From positions 6,780 to 70,779 of the forward strand of contig CAZWFN010000009.1 in assembly GCA_964633205.1 (NCBI GenBank): a stretch of 64,000 nucleotides of DNA. Direction: 5' to 3'. The notes beneath the pieces are model-generated. The model was not told where the DNA came from. It searched no databases and saw only the letters and a list, made by a program, of their open reading frames with translations. Shown here one piece after another: positions 39,936 through 48,832 of the stretch (the first letter of the stretch is position 1; each line of letters starts with the position of its first letter). The position numbers and the translations under genes were made by a program. The stretch comes from CAYVQE01 sp964633205 (GTDB lineage: Bacteria; Myxococcota; B64-G9).

Positions 39936-40519
39936 TCGCGCGGCTGAGCGGCCGGCTGTTGAGCCGCGATGCCGAGACCCTGGTGATCGACGTGCACGGC
40001 GTCGGCTTCCGGGTGGCGGTCTCGCGGCTGACCGCCGAGGTGCTGCCCGCCAGCGGCGAGTCGATTCAACTCGAGGTCCACACCCACGTGCGCGAGGACG
40101 CCATCCAGCTGTTCGGCTTCGTCGATGCCGGCGAGCGCCAGGCCTTCGAGGCCTTGATCGGCATGAGCGGCATGGGGCCCAAGGCGGCGATGGGGGTGTT
40201 GTCGGGCATCGACGCCCGCGAGCTGGCCCAGGCGGTCGACGGCGGCGATCTGGCGCGGCTGTGCCTGATCCCGGGCATCGGCAAGAAAAAGGCCGAACGC
40301 ATGGTGCTCGAGCTGAAAGAGCGGCTGTTGCCGCTGGCGCGTACACCGGGAGACGAACCGGCCGTGGCGGCCTGGGACGACCTGCGCTCGGCGCTGGGCA
40401 ACCTGGGCTTCAAAGCGGGTGAGGTCGAACGCGCCTTGGGCGAGCTGAGGCGTGAAGCCGCCGCCGAGGCGAAGCTCGACGTGCTGCTGCCGCAGGCGCT
40501 GCAGATCCTGAGGAGTTGA
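39932..40519 (+). CDS. ruvA: Holliday junction branch migration protein RuvA
   Basis: A 195-residue protein with a GTG start (GTGA overlap with ruvC). Domain I is the OB fold (VIARLSGRLLSRD), domain II has helix-hairpin-helix motifs (ISGMGPKAAMGVLSG-like segment MSGMGPKAAMGVLSG and LIPGIGKKKAERMVLELK), and domain III (DDLRSALGNLGFKAGEVERAL) contacts RuvB. All are present. Confidence 0.97.
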   Translation: MIARLSGRLLSRDAETLVIDVHGVGFRVAVSRLTAEVLPASGESIQLEVHTHVREDAIQLFGFVDAGERQAFEALIGMSGMGPKAAMGVLSGIDARELAQAVDGGDLARLCLIPGIGKKKAERMVLELKERLLPLARTPGDEPAVAAWDDLRSALGNLGFKAGEVERALGELRREAAAEAKLDVLLPQALQILRS

Positions 40520-40523
40520 GCCC

Positions 40524-41558
40524 ATGGCCACCGCGGCCGACAAGTCCAGCCGCATCGTCTCGGCCGAGCCTTCCGCCGAAGAACAGGCCTTCGAACGCAG
40601 CCTGCGGCCGCGCGATTTCGGCGAGTACGTCGGTCAGGCGAAGATTACCGACAACCTCAAGGTTTTCGTCCAGGCCGCGCGCCAACGCGGCGAGGCGCTG
40701 GATCACGTGCTGTTCTGCGGGCCGCCCGGGCTGGGCAAGACCACGCTGGCCCACGTGATCGCCAACGAGATGCAGGTCGACATGGTGGCATCTTCGGGTC
40801 CGGCCATCGAGCGCAAGGGTGATCTGGCCGGCATCCTGACCAACCTCAAACCCGGTGACGTGCTGTTCATCGACGAGATCCATCGGCTGCCCACCGTGGT
40901 CGAGGAGAATCTCTATCCGGCCATGGAGGATTACTGCTTCGATTACGTGGTCGGCGAGGGTCCGGCGGCGCGCAACCTCAAGCTGACCCTGCCGCGCTTC
41001 ACCCTGGTCGGGGCCACCACCCGCACCGCCCTGCTGTCATCGCCGATGCGCGATCGGTTCGGCGTCATCTGCCGGCTGGAGTTCTACCCGCCGGCCGAGC
41101 TGAGCCGCATCGTCCAGCGCTCGGCGGAGATCCTGGGCGTGGCGGTGCTGGCCGATGCCGCCGAGGAGATCGCGCGCCGTTCGCGCGGAACGCCGCGGGT
41201 GGCCAACCGCCTGCTGCGCCGCATCCGCGACTTCGCCGAGGTGCTCGGCGACGGCCGGGTCACCCGGCAGCTTGCCGACGACGCCCTGGGGCGGCTGGAG
41301 GTCGACGCGCTGGGGCTGGACCGGATGGATCACCGCATCCTACACACCATCATCGAGAAGTTCGACGGCGGGCCGGTGGGGCTGGATACCATCGCCGCCT
41401 CGCTGAGCGAGGACGCCGGCAGCGTCGAGGACGTGTTCGAGCCCTACCTGTTGCAGGAAGGGTTGATCCAGCGCACCCCCCGGGGCCGGCTGGCCACCCG
41501 CAGGGCGTACGCCATCTTGGGCATCGAGCCGGGCCAGCGGCAGAAGGGGCTGTTCTGA
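40524..41558 (+). CDS. ruvB: Holliday junction helicase ATPase RuvB
   Basis: A 344-residue AAA+ motor. SLRPRDFGEYVGQ at the N-terminus, Walker A GPPGLGKTTLAH, Walker B LFIDEIHRL, sensor GATTRTALLSSPMRDRFG and a C-terminal winged-helix domain. It drives branch migration with RuvA. It follows ruvA by 4 nt and overlaps the next gene (TGATG). Confidence 0.97.
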   Translation: MATAADKSSRIVSAEPSAEEQAFERSLRPRDFGEYVGQAKITDNLKVFVQAARQRGEALDHVLFCGPPGLGKTTLAHVIANEMQVDMVASSGPAIERKGDLAGILTNLKPGDVLFIDEIHRLPTVVEENLYPAMEDYCFDYVVGEGPAARNLKLTLPRFTLVGATTRTALLSSPMRDRFGVICRLEFYPPAELSRIVQRSAEILGVAVLADAAEEIARRSRGTPRVANRLLRRIRDFAEVLGDGRVTRQLADDALGRLEVDALGLDRMDHRILHTIIEKFDGGPVGLDTIAASLSEDAGSVEDVFEPYLLQEGLIQRTPRGRLATRRAYAILGIEPGQRQKGLF

Positions 41559-43066
41559 TGGCCGACCAGCCGCCGGCGGACATCGGGGGGGAGTCGTTCC
41601 TGCGCGACTTCTTCTTCGAGCTGTTCAAGGACTCCGAGAACCTGCGGCCCCATTATCAGCTCGAACGCGAGATCTGGTTTCGCCAGCTCGACCTGCCGCG
41701 CAAGGAAGAGCGCCTGTTCGAGCTTGAGATGTACTTGCGCGCGGTGGGCTGCTTTTTCAATCTGCACAACCAGCTGCCCGACAACCGCGATCAGGCCATC
41801 ACACGGGATTTCGCCGACGAGCTGCTGGTGTTGTCGGCCGCGCTGGAGCGGGGCATCGCCCTGAGCCAGCTCCTGCTCGACCGCGGCCTGGCCAACTCGT
41901 TCGAGTTTCGCGCCTACGTGGAGAATCAGGTTGCGCCAGACTACCTGCGCTTGCAGATCCTGCGCCGCACCTTGGACCAGAAGCGTCCCGAGGAGAGCCT
42001 GTATCTGCTCAATCGCTGCTTCCGCGACATGAAGAAGATGACCGACCAGCTGCTCAAGCGACCGCCGTGCACCTATCACCTGTTCTATCACCTGGGCCAG
42101 GTGGTCACGCGCGAGATCGCGTTCAATCGCTTCTTCAACCCGCTGCTGATCCTGGAGTTCCGGCCGGAGTACGATCGCATCCGCTCGGTCATCATCCTCG
42201 ACGCCATCCGGGCCATCCCGGTTGCGTCCGAGCGGCGCGCCGCCTCCCGGATCTTCTTGGCCCTGTTCCGGCTGCTGCACTACCTGCGCTATATTCCCCG
42301 CCAGGGCCAGCCGCGCATCCTGCGCCGGTCGCTGATCCTGTTCACCCTGTTTCATTCCGAGGCCAGCACCCTCGAGGGATTTTTGCGGGTGCTGGCCGGC
42401 AAGCGGCCGGCGGGCAGCCAGGCGCTGGCAGAGGCGGCGCTCGAGGTGTCCCGGCGGCTCGAGCGGCAACTGCGAGAGCTGTTCGGCGAGCGGCAGGTGG
42501 TACTCGATCTGGAACGCTCCCGCCTGCAGGGCCAGGATGATCGCTCGCTGGATTCCAGCCGCGCGCTGCTCGACGCTTTCTTGAAGGACTGCGTCGCCCG
42601 GGTGGTGGGCGTCTATCGCCCCGGCGTCACCGCCGACGATCTGTTCGACTCCGACCGCAGCCAGCGCGAGCAGTCTCACCGGCTGCGGGCCGACCTGTGG
42701 CTCTTCCGCCAGCTGATCGAGCGGGCCTTGGACCACTCCGGCCGGCAGCCCCGGCTGCGGATACCGCCCCCGCTGCTGCACTTCAGCGACTACTTCCTCG
42801 AGACCAGCTACAACTTTCTGCGCTACGGCGACGGTGGCCCCTTCGAACGCTACCACGCCATCCTGGCCGAGGGCCGCCAGCGCGGCGGCGGCAACGGAGT
42901 CTGGCGCTCGCGTTTTATCGAGGACTCGCAGCGCTTTCGCGACTATCTGATCGAGACCTACGATCTGGTCTGCCGGCGCTCCGAATTGGTGGACCATCCG
43001 CTCCAGGTCGAGTTGCTCGAGAACCGGCTGGGCTGGTGGTTGGCCCAGGAGGAGGAACCGGCTTGA
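41558..43066 (+). CDS. Uncharacterised helical protein downstream of ruvB
   Basis: A 502-residue cytosolic protein with no signal peptide, starting within the ruvB stop (TGATG). The sequence is rich in charged, aromatic helices (FLRDFFFELFKDSENLRPHY, and near the C-terminus LENRLGWWLAQEEE). I see no catalytic or metal motif and do not recognise the family. Tight coupling to ruvB and to the next membrane TPR gene (TTG overlap) suggests expression with the repair operon, not necessarily a repair function. Confidence 0.7.
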   Translation: MADQPPADIGGESFLRDFFFELFKDSENLRPHYQLEREIWFRQLDLPRKEERLFELEMYLRAVGCFFNLHNQLPDNRDQAITRDFADELLVLSAALERGIALSQLLLDRGLANSFEFRAYVENQVAPDYLRLQILRRTLDQKRPEESLYLLNRCFRDMKKMTDQLLKRPPCTYHLFYHLGQVVTREIAFNRFFNPLLILEFRPEYDRIRSVIILDAIRAIPVASERRAASRIFLALFRLLHYLRYIPRQGQPRILRRSLILFTLFHSEASTLEGFLRVLAGKRPAGSQALAEAALEVSRRLERQLRELFGERQVVLDLERSRLQGQDDRSLDSSRALLDAFLKDCVARVVGVYRPGVTADDLFDSDRSQREQSHRLRADLWLFRQLIERALDHSGRQPRLRIPPPLLHFSDYFLETSYNFLRYGDGGPFERYHAILAEGRQRGGGNGVWRSRFIEDSQRFRDYLIETYDLVCRRSELVDHPLQVELLENRLGWWLAQEEEPA

Positions 43067-44652
43067 TCCTGCCGGCTGCGGCGATCGGTTGGGATCCATT
43101 GGGTTGGGTCCACGACATGGAATGCTACCGCGACCTGTTGCGGGCCGACTGGTTCCAGCCCATCCGGCCCGTCTGGGTGCGCTACCACCTCGACTGGGTG
43201 GTGGCCGGTCTGCTGCTGCTGTTGCTGCTGCTGCTGGGCCGGGCTCTGTTGCGCCGCCGTCGATTTCGCCGCCGGGCGCCGGACGATCGCCGCAGCCGCA
43301 AGCTGTCGCGCAAGGCCGCGGAGCACTATGTCGCCAGCGGCGAACCGATGCTGGCGGTCGAGGCCTACCGCCGAGCGGGCGACGACGAGGCGGCCCTGCA
43401 GCTGCTGGTCGAGCAGCAGGCCTGGGCCCTGGCGGCCGCCCTGGCCGAGGAGATGGGCCAGCCCGAGCGCGCCATCGCCTGGTACATGCAGGCCAAGGAT
43501 ACCGGCGGGGCGGTGCGGATGTTGGTGGCGAGCGACCGCATCGACGAGGCCGCCGACCTGCTGCGCACCGAGGAGCGCACCGTGGATGCGGCCAACCTCT
43601 ACCTGGAGGCGGGCCAGCCGGTGCGGGCCGCCTGGCTGTTTCGCGAGGTGGGGCTTTTCGCCAAGGCGGCTGCGGTGTTTTTCGAGCAGGGCGAACAGAT
43701 ACAGGCCGCGGAGTGCTTGCTGCAGCTGATGAACGAGGCCCAGGGCGACTACACCGAGGAGGAGTCCGAGCTGTTGCTGCAGGGCGCGGCCAGTCTGCAC
43801 CAGGCCGGCCGGACCTTGGAATCCGCCCATATGCTGCTCGCCGCCGGCGAGCTCGAGGGGGCGGCCCGGCGCTACGAGCAGTTGGGCGAGCGGACGGCGG
43901 CCGCCGCCTGCTACCGGCAGCTGGGCAAGCTGCGCCGGGCGCTGGAGCTGACCGACGCGCCGGGGGAACGGTTGCAGCTGATCCAGCTCATGCGCGCGCA
44001 GGGTCTGCCGGTCGACGAGCGCGAGCTGGCCGCGGCCATGCGCGCGGCTGGCCGGCACGATCAGGCCGCTGAGAAGCTGCTGCAACTCGGCGACGTGGAT
44101 GCTGCGGTGGCGGCCAACCTGGACTCGGGCAACCTGGCCGAGGCAGCTGCGCTGTTGGCCGAGACCGGCCAGCATGCCGAGGCCGGCCGCATCTTCGAGC
44201 GCGGCGGCGACCTGCAGGCCGCCCGCGAGCAACACCTGCTGGCCGGCGATCGTTTGGCCGCCGCCACCGCGGCCCTGCGGGCTGGCCAGTATTTCGAGGC
44301 CGGGCAGGATTTTTTGGCCGAGGGTGCGCTGCAGCGCGCCATCGATGCGCTGCAGCGCGTCGAGGCCGACCACGTCGAACAGCGCACGGCGGCCAGCTTG
44401 CTGGGCCAGGCCTTCGCCCGCTTGGGCGATGTTCCGATGGCCCGCCGAATGCACGAGCGGGCGGTGGCCGGACTGGACCTCGAGCGCGAGCGGCTGGAGT
44501 TGTTCTACCAGCTGGCATGCTTCCTCGAGTCGACCGGCGAGCCGGCCGATCGGGAGCGGGCGGCGAGCCTGTACGGCGATATGCTGGCCGTGCACTACGG
44601 TTTCCGCGACGTGAAGCAGCGCCACGATCGGCTGACGGCGGGTCCCGACTGA
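43063..44652 (+). CDS. Membrane-anchored TPR-like protein
   Basis: A 529-residue protein. I choose the TTG at 43063: it overlaps the previous stop and follows GGAGGAGGAACC; an ATG at 43120 is the alternative. A Leu-rich transmembrane helix spans 45-63, followed by RRRRFRRR (positive-inside). From about 85 to the end are degenerate TPR/Sel1-type hairpins (AVEAYRRAGDDEAALQLL, AANLYLEAGQPVRAAWLF, AGRIFERGGDLQAAREQH). Topology puts the repeats in the cytoplasm. Function unknown; scaffold likely. Confidence 0.72.
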   Translation: MILPAAAIGWDPLGWVHDMECYRDLLRADWFQPIRPVWVRYHLDWVVAGLLLLLLLLLGRALLRRRRFRRRAPDDRRSRKLSRKAAEHYVASGEPMLAVEAYRRAGDDEAALQLLVEQQAWALAAALAEEMGQPERAIAWYMQAKDTGGAVRMLVASDRIDEAADLLRTEERTVDAANLYLEAGQPVRAAWLFREVGLFAKAAAVFFEQGEQIQAAECLLQLMNEAQGDYTEEESELLLQGAASLHQAGRTLESAHMLLAAGELEGAARRYEQLGERTAAAACYRQLGKLRRALELTDAPGERLQLIQLMRAQGLPVDERELAAAMRAAGRHDQAAEKLLQLGDVDAAVAANLDSGNLAEAAALLAETGQHAEAGRIFERGGDLQAAREQHLLAGDRLAAATAALRAGQYFEAGQDFLAEGALQRAIDALQRVEADHVEQRTAASLLGQAFARLGDVPMARRMHERAVAGLDLERERLELFYQLACFLESTGEPADRERAASLYGDMLAVHYGFRDVKQRHDRLTAGPD

Positions 44653-44733
44653 CCGCGGCCGCGTCGACTTTCCGTCACCGCCCTGACGGGATTGTCAGGT
44701 TCGTGCGATGCGGCAGCCCGGCGAACCTGCAAC

Positions 44734-44761
44734 TTGAAAAGTGTTTTCAGCTATGTACATC
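44734..44761 (+). promoter_or_regulatory. Probable lpxC promoter
   Basis: TTGAAA (44734-44739), a 16-nt spacer and TACATC (44756-44761). An inverted repeat CCTGAC-N6-GTCAGG (44682-44699) sits upstream and could be a weak hairpin or operator. Confidence 0.4.
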
Positions 44762-44802
44762 ATGGCTGGAACATGGCACATCGATTGCAGCAGGGCGGCG
44801 GC

Positions 44803-45738
44803 ATGACATCTTGCGACCAAATCGATCCGCAGCAGACGACCCTGGCCGGCACGTTCCGCCTCACCGGAATCGGCTTGCATTCCGGCCGTCCGGTGGCCAT
44901 GGAGCTGCGGCCGGCGGCGGCGGATACCGGAGTGCGATTCGAACGGGCCGATCTGCCTGGGGGGCCGGAACTGGCCGCGCGGCCCGCCAGCATCCACAGC
45001 GCCCGGCTGTGCACCGTGCTCGGGCGCAACGGTACCCGGGTGGCCACCGTGGAGCACCTGCTCGGCGCACTGTACGCGCTGGGGGTGGACAACCTGCGGG
45101 TGGTGATCGATGCCGAGGAGCTGCCGATCCTGGACGGCAGCGCCGGGCCTTTTGTCGAGGCGGTGCGCCGGGTCGGCCAGCAGCGGCTGGCGGCCCGGCG
45201 GACCTTCCTGCGGGTCAAGCACGCGGTGGCCGTCCGCGACGGTGATCGCTTCATCCGCGTCGGACCGGCCCGGCGGCTGTCCATCGACTGCAGCGTCGAC
45301 TTCGACCATCCCCTGGTCAGCGCCCAGCGCCACCGCTGCCGGGTGTCGGCCGCCGCCTTCGAGCGCGACATCGCCCCGGCGCGCACCTTCGGCTTTCTGG
45401 CGGATGTGGAGCGCTTGCAACGGGCGGGGCTGGCGCTGGGCGGCTCGTTGGACAACGCCGTGGTCATCGATCGCTTCGCCGTGCTCAACCCCGGCGGTCT
45501 GCGCTTTCCGGACGAGTGCGTGCGGCACAAGCTGCTCGACATCCTGGGCGACCTGGCCCTGCTGGGCCACCCCCTGCTGGGGCGGATCTCGGCCCACAAA
45601 TCCGGTCATGAGCTGCACCACCGGCTGATCCGGACCCTGGCGGCCCAGGCCGACTGCCTGGAGGCCGTCCAGCTCGAGCCGGAGGCCCTGGCGGACGAGA
45701 GCCCGGCTGTGGCCGAGCCCGGCCTGCAGAGCGCCTGA
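44803..45738 (+). CDS. lpxC: UDP-3-O-acyl-N-acetylglucosamine deacetylase
   Basis: A 311-residue enzyme for the committed step of lipid A synthesis. QTTLAGTFRLTGIGLHSG opens the family fold. Zinc ligands are His85 in ATVEHLLGAL and the His/Asp of CVRHKLLDILGDLALLG; the catalytic His is in SGHELHH. ILDGSAGPFVEA and ARTFGFL are also conserved. I use the ATG at 44803 (AGGG upstream), which gives the usual short N-terminus; an ATG at 44773 would add 10 residues. Its presence shows the cell makes lipopolysaccharide. Confidence 0.95.
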   Translation: MTSCDQIDPQQTTLAGTFRLTGIGLHSGRPVAMELRPAAADTGVRFERADLPGGPELAARPASIHSARLCTVLGRNGTRVATVEHLLGALYALGVDNLRVVIDAEELPILDGSAGPFVEAVRRVGQQRLAARRTFLRVKHAVAVRDGDRFIRVGPARRLSIDCSVDFDHPLVSAQRHRCRVSAAAFERDIAPARTFGFLADVERLQRAGLALGGSLDNAVVIDRFAVLNPGGLRFPDECVRHKLLDILGDLALLGHPLLGRISAHKSGHELHHRLIRTLAAQADCLEAVQLEPEALADESPAVAEPGLQSA

Positions 45739-45755
45739 GCCCACCAGCGCCGTCC

Positions 45756-47435
45756 TCAGCGCCCCGCGGCCGGGTTCCTTCTGTCGGGATTGCAGATCGG
45801 AGCCAGCGTGAAGCGCATTTTGGCGATGGGTCTACCGACACAGGACCGGTAGTCGTCGGCGTCCAGCTCTCCCCAGGGCAGCGACAAGGGGTACAGGATG
45901 GTGCCGTCGGCCTGCACCCGGGCGGCGATCCAAGCGTGCCACAACTGGTCGGTCCAGCCGGTGGCACGCTCGCGGGCCTGGTAGCGCCGGCGGCCCGCGG
46001 CGCCGGCGGCCACATGCAGGGTGCACGGCGGTTGGCCCTGCTCGCCGATGCAGTCGACCTTGATCAGCTGGCCTTCGAATTGGTCCAGGAAGCGATCGCC
46101 GACCAGGCCGATGAAGATCGCGGCCAGCGCCAGGCCGGCAACCAGCAACGCCAGCGTCCAGAGCAGCCACCGGTGCTGCCGGCGGCCGGCGGCGTGCGGT
46201 AGCGGGGGCCGGCCGCCGCTGTCGGTCTGGCCGCGGACCTCCTTGAGCTTGAGGATGCGGTGGATGTCTGCCTTGTTGCGCCGCAGCACCGCGACCCGCT
46301 CGCGCAGCCTCCAGCCCACCAGCCAGCGGCGGAAGTCCTCGATGTTCCGCAACGGATACAGGGTGCCGCGATCGAAGCGACCGAGCTGCATCCGCTCGGC
46401 CGCCTGCTCCAAGCGGTCGGTTCGCGCGTCGGGTGCCGGGGCCAGCAGGGTCAGATCCAGGTCGGCCGTGATCAGCTCCGGTTTCAAGTTTTGGTCGCGG
46501 CCGTCGCGGGCCAGGGCCGCGCGGATCTCGCCCAATAGGTCGTCGCGGGCCTGTTTGAACTCGGTCAGCTCCTGGCGGAAATCGGCCCCGGCGCGCTGGG
46601 CCGCCGCGCGCAGATCGTCGAGCATGCCGTGGCGGTTCTCGGGGTCGAGCATGGCCGACAGGCGCAGCAGTTCCAGAGCCGCGGTGCTGCTGACGGCGTG
46701 CTCCAGGTAGTTGCGGCCCAGCAGGCGGGCACAGCGGCGCAGCACCGGCAGCGGCGCGGCGGTGTCGGTCAGGATCAGGTCTTCGAGTGTGGAGGCTGCG
46801 GCCTCGTGGCGTTCGAGCTGCTGCTCGATCTCGGCCCGCAGCAGCAGAGCGTCGCAACGGCGCACCGGAAAGGTCACGCGGAAAGAACGGTCCAGCCGGG
46901 TCAGGGTCTCGTCGATCAGCTTCAGCGCCGGCTCGCCCTGGCCATGGCGCAACAGAGCCCGAGCCCGCAGCAGGCAGCCGCGGGGGTGGCCGTCCTGCAG
47001 CTCGAGGCAGCGGTCGCTGGCCTGAATGGCCTCTTCGATCCGATCGGCGGCCAGCAGAGCGCTGGCCAGCTCGGCCTGGGCATCGGCGCGCAGGTGGCCG
47101 GGGCCATCCATGCCGGTCAAGTCGATCAGGGCGTAGATGGCGTCCTCGCGGCGTCCCAGGGCGCCCAGGATACAACCGCGGTAGAAGGCCAGGCGGAAGC
47201 TGTCGCTGGTCGTCTGCAGCAGCGTCTGGGCCAGCTCGAGCGCGGACTGGAGCCGGCCGTTCTGATACAGGCGAAAGACCTCGTCGATCTTGAGTTCGAT
47301 CTGCGGGGCGGCGATGAGCTGCTCGCGGACCAGGTTGACCGCGCCGCAGAATGGGCACAGGCGGCTGCCGGCACCCGGCTGAAAGGGAATCGGTGCTTCG
47401 CAGCGCATGCAGCGGGTCTGGGCCTTGTCCACCAC
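45756..47435 (-). CDS. Zinc-ribbon, TPR-like, single-span membrane protein
   Basis: A 559-residue protein. The GTG at 47435 follows GGAGGCAGGC; an in-frame GTG at 47456 is possible. The N-terminus is a zinc ribbon (CMRCEAP, then CPFCGAVN). Residues about 45-260 form TPR-like hairpins (LYQNGRLQSALELAQTLL, AALRRCARL-type helices). A charged helical region follows. A transmembrane helix lies near 430-452 (LLWTLALLVAGLALAAIFIG). The 100-residue C-terminal domain with several Cys would be periplasmic. The overall design resembles bacterial stress or secretion sensors, but I recognise no named family. Confidence 0.72.
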   Translation of the reverse strand: MVDKAQTRCMRCEAPIPFQPGAGSRLCPFCGAVNLVREQLIAAPQIELKIDEVFRLYQNGRLQSALELAQTLLQTTSDSFRLAFYRGCILGALGRREDAIYALIDLTGMDGPGHLRADAQAELASALLAADRIEEAIQASDRCLELQDGHPRGCLLRARALLRHGQGEPALKLIDETLTRLDRSFRVTFPVRRCDALLLRAEIEQQLERHEAAASTLEDLILTDTAAPLPVLRRCARLLGRNYLEHAVSSTAALELLRLSAMLDPENRHGMLDDLRAAAQRAGADFRQELTEFKQARDDLLGEIRAALARDGRDQNLKPELITADLDLTLLAPAPDARTDRLEQAAERMQLGRFDRGTLYPLRNIEDFRRWLVGWRLRERVAVLRRNKADIHRILKLKEVRGQTDSGGRPPLPHAAGRRQHRWLLWTLALLVAGLALAAIFIGLVGDRFLDQFEGQLIKVDCIGEQGQPPCTLHVAAGAAGRRRYQARERATGWTDQLWHAWIAARVQADGTILYPLSLPWGELDADDYRSCVGRPIAKMRFTLAPICNPDRRNPAAGR

Positions 47436-47540
47436 GCCTGCCTCCGGGCGGGCCACCGGTTTCCACCCGGGTCGCGGCCTTCGCTGCCGGAGCCGTCGGG
47501 TTGGCGTTGCTTCCGCGAGCCACGGATGGTGCGGTCAAAA

Positions 47541-47569
47541 TGTATAGCAGAAAGCCCGATGGGGTGCAA
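47541..47569 (-). promoter_or_regulatory. Promoter for the zinc-ribbon/TPR gene
   Basis: Minus strand: TTGCAC (47564-47569), a 17-nt spacer and TATACA (47541-47546), giving a leader of about 100 nt with GGAGG before the GTG at 47435. It separates this gene from the upstream coiled-coil gene. Confidence 0.55.
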
Positions 47570-47592
47570 AGTGGGGACGGAGCGGTCCCGGA

Positions 47593-48516
47593 TCAGTCCT
47601 TGGGCTTGAGGGTGGGCTTCTTCTTGTTGCTGCGCGAGCGATCGCGGCTGTTCGACTTGCCCTTGGGTTGCAGCTTGGGCTTGACCTTGCGCGGCTGGGC
47701 CCGGCGTACCGGCTTGAGCTTGAGCTTGCTGAAGCGATCGACCTTCTGGTCCATCTCGTCGAGATCGTCTTCGAGCGAGCGGTACTCGTGCTGATCCTTC
47801 TCCAGGCGCTCCAGCGTGGCCAGGCTTTCGGTATGCTGCGAGCAACGTTCGCGGAACTTGCGCAGCAGGGCGGCCAAGCGCGTGTTGTTGGAGCGCATCT
47901 GGCGCATGGTGCGCTGGTAGCTGCGGCGCAGGTTGCGCACCGCCGCCTGCAGTTGCCCGATCCGGCGCTGCACGTCGCTCCATTCGTTGGCCAAGCGCGA
48001 GCAGCGGTCGAAGGTGCTCTGGGCGGTCTGGCCGATCTGCAGGTTGTCGCAGCCGAGCTGGTTGTACTGGTTCTCGATGCGGCGCACGTCCCGGTTCAAG
48101 CCGGCGATCTCCTGCCCGCGCTCGCGGATGCCGTTGCGGATGCTGTCGAGCCGGCGGGCCAGGGGGGCGATGCGCTTGCGCAACTGGGCCACCTGGTTTT
48201 GCAGCGCGGAGCAGCCCTCGATGCCGCGGCAGCGGCGCTGGTGGTGGACGGTGGTGGTGCGGATGCGGCGCTCCAGCCGGGCCCGATCGCGGGCCTTGCG
48301 GGCCTTCTCGCTGCGCAGCTGGCGCAACCGGCGATTCAGATCGGTCAGCTCGCGATCGATGTCATCGATGCGCAGCTTCATGTCGGCCGATTGCCGCTCC
48401 ATTTGCTCGATCTGCTCTTTTTCCTTCTGGCATCGTTCGAAGCGCGATTGGGCGGTGGCGGTCGAGCCCGCTCCGAGCAGGGCGAGCATTCCGATGGTGA
48501 CGGTCATCCGGGACAT
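47593..48516 (-). CDS. Exported coiled-coil protein with Lys/Arg-rich tail
   Basis: A 307-residue protein; the ATG at 48516 follows AGGAGGAATGCG. Signal peptide about 1-22 (TATA-QS). Residues 25-260 are almost entirely heptad-like charged helix (IEQMERQSADMKLRIDDIDR) with several single Cys residues. From about 262 the tail is extremely basic (KLKLKPVRRAQPRKVKPKLQ, then SRSNKKKPTLKPKD). If exported, the tail could bind lipopolysaccharide, peptidoglycan or nucleic acid; this is inference. I recognise no family. Confidence 0.72.
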   Translation of the reverse strand: MSRMTVTIGMLALLGAGSTATAQSRFERCQKEKEQIEQMERQSADMKLRIDDIDRELTDLNRRLRQLRSEKARKARDRARLERRIRTTTVHHQRRCRGIEGCSALQNQVAQLRKRIAPLARRLDSIRNGIRERGQEIAGLNRDVRRIENQYNQLGCDNLQIGQTAQSTFDRCSRLANEWSDVQRRIGQLQAAVRNLRRSYQRTMRQMRSNNTRLAALLRKFRERCSQHTESLATLERLEKDQHEYRSLEDDLDEMDQKVDRFSKLKLKPVRRAQPRKVKPKLQPKGKSNSRDRSRSNKKKPTLKPKD

Positions 48517-48579
48517 CGCATTCCTCCTGGTCGTCGTTGTCGGCTGGCGGCGAGAGAAGTCGGGTCTGGGTGCGGCCGC

Positions 48580-48609
48580 ATCATAGAAAGCGCGCGGCGA
48601 ACCTGTCAA
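48580..48609 (-). promoter_or_regulatory. Strong promoter for the coiled-coil protein gene
   Basis: Minus strand: TTGACA (48604-48609), an 18-nt spacer and TATGAT (48580-48585). Leader about 57 nt with an AGGAGG site. One of the best sigma-70 matches in the window. Confidence 0.65.
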
Positions 48610-48770
48610 CCGCTGCCGCCGGGGTTCTGTCCGGTCGGACGCCCCGGGCCGCCGAGCTATTCAATCCAGGCCCGCCGGCCGCGGCGTCCCACCCCGACCG
48701 AAGCCGCCCGGCACCCTGTTCAACACACCGGAAAAGAACGAGAACCAAAACGGCAACGGCGGTCCGATAT

Positions 48771-48800
48771 TTGACCCGTCGCGAGTTCGCCCCCTACAAT
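48771..48800 (+). promoter_or_regulatory. Promoter for the methyltransferase/coiled-coil gene
   Basis: TTGACC (48771-48776), an 18-nt spacer and TACAAT (48795-48800). Transcription near 48807 would leave a leader of about 26 nt with GGTGGAGGG before the ATG at 48833. Confidence 0.65.
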
Positions 48801-48832
48801 GGTCGCCTGGTGACCGGGTGGAGGGCAGTGGG

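Larger units (their letters stand above)
48517..48832 (+). other. Divergent intergenic region with two promoters
   Basis: A 316-nt non-coding gap between divergent genes. It holds the two promoters listed separately (minus at 48580-48609, plus at 48771-48800). The roughly 160 nt between them show no gene, repeat or RNA structure that I can recognise. Confidence 0.6.
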
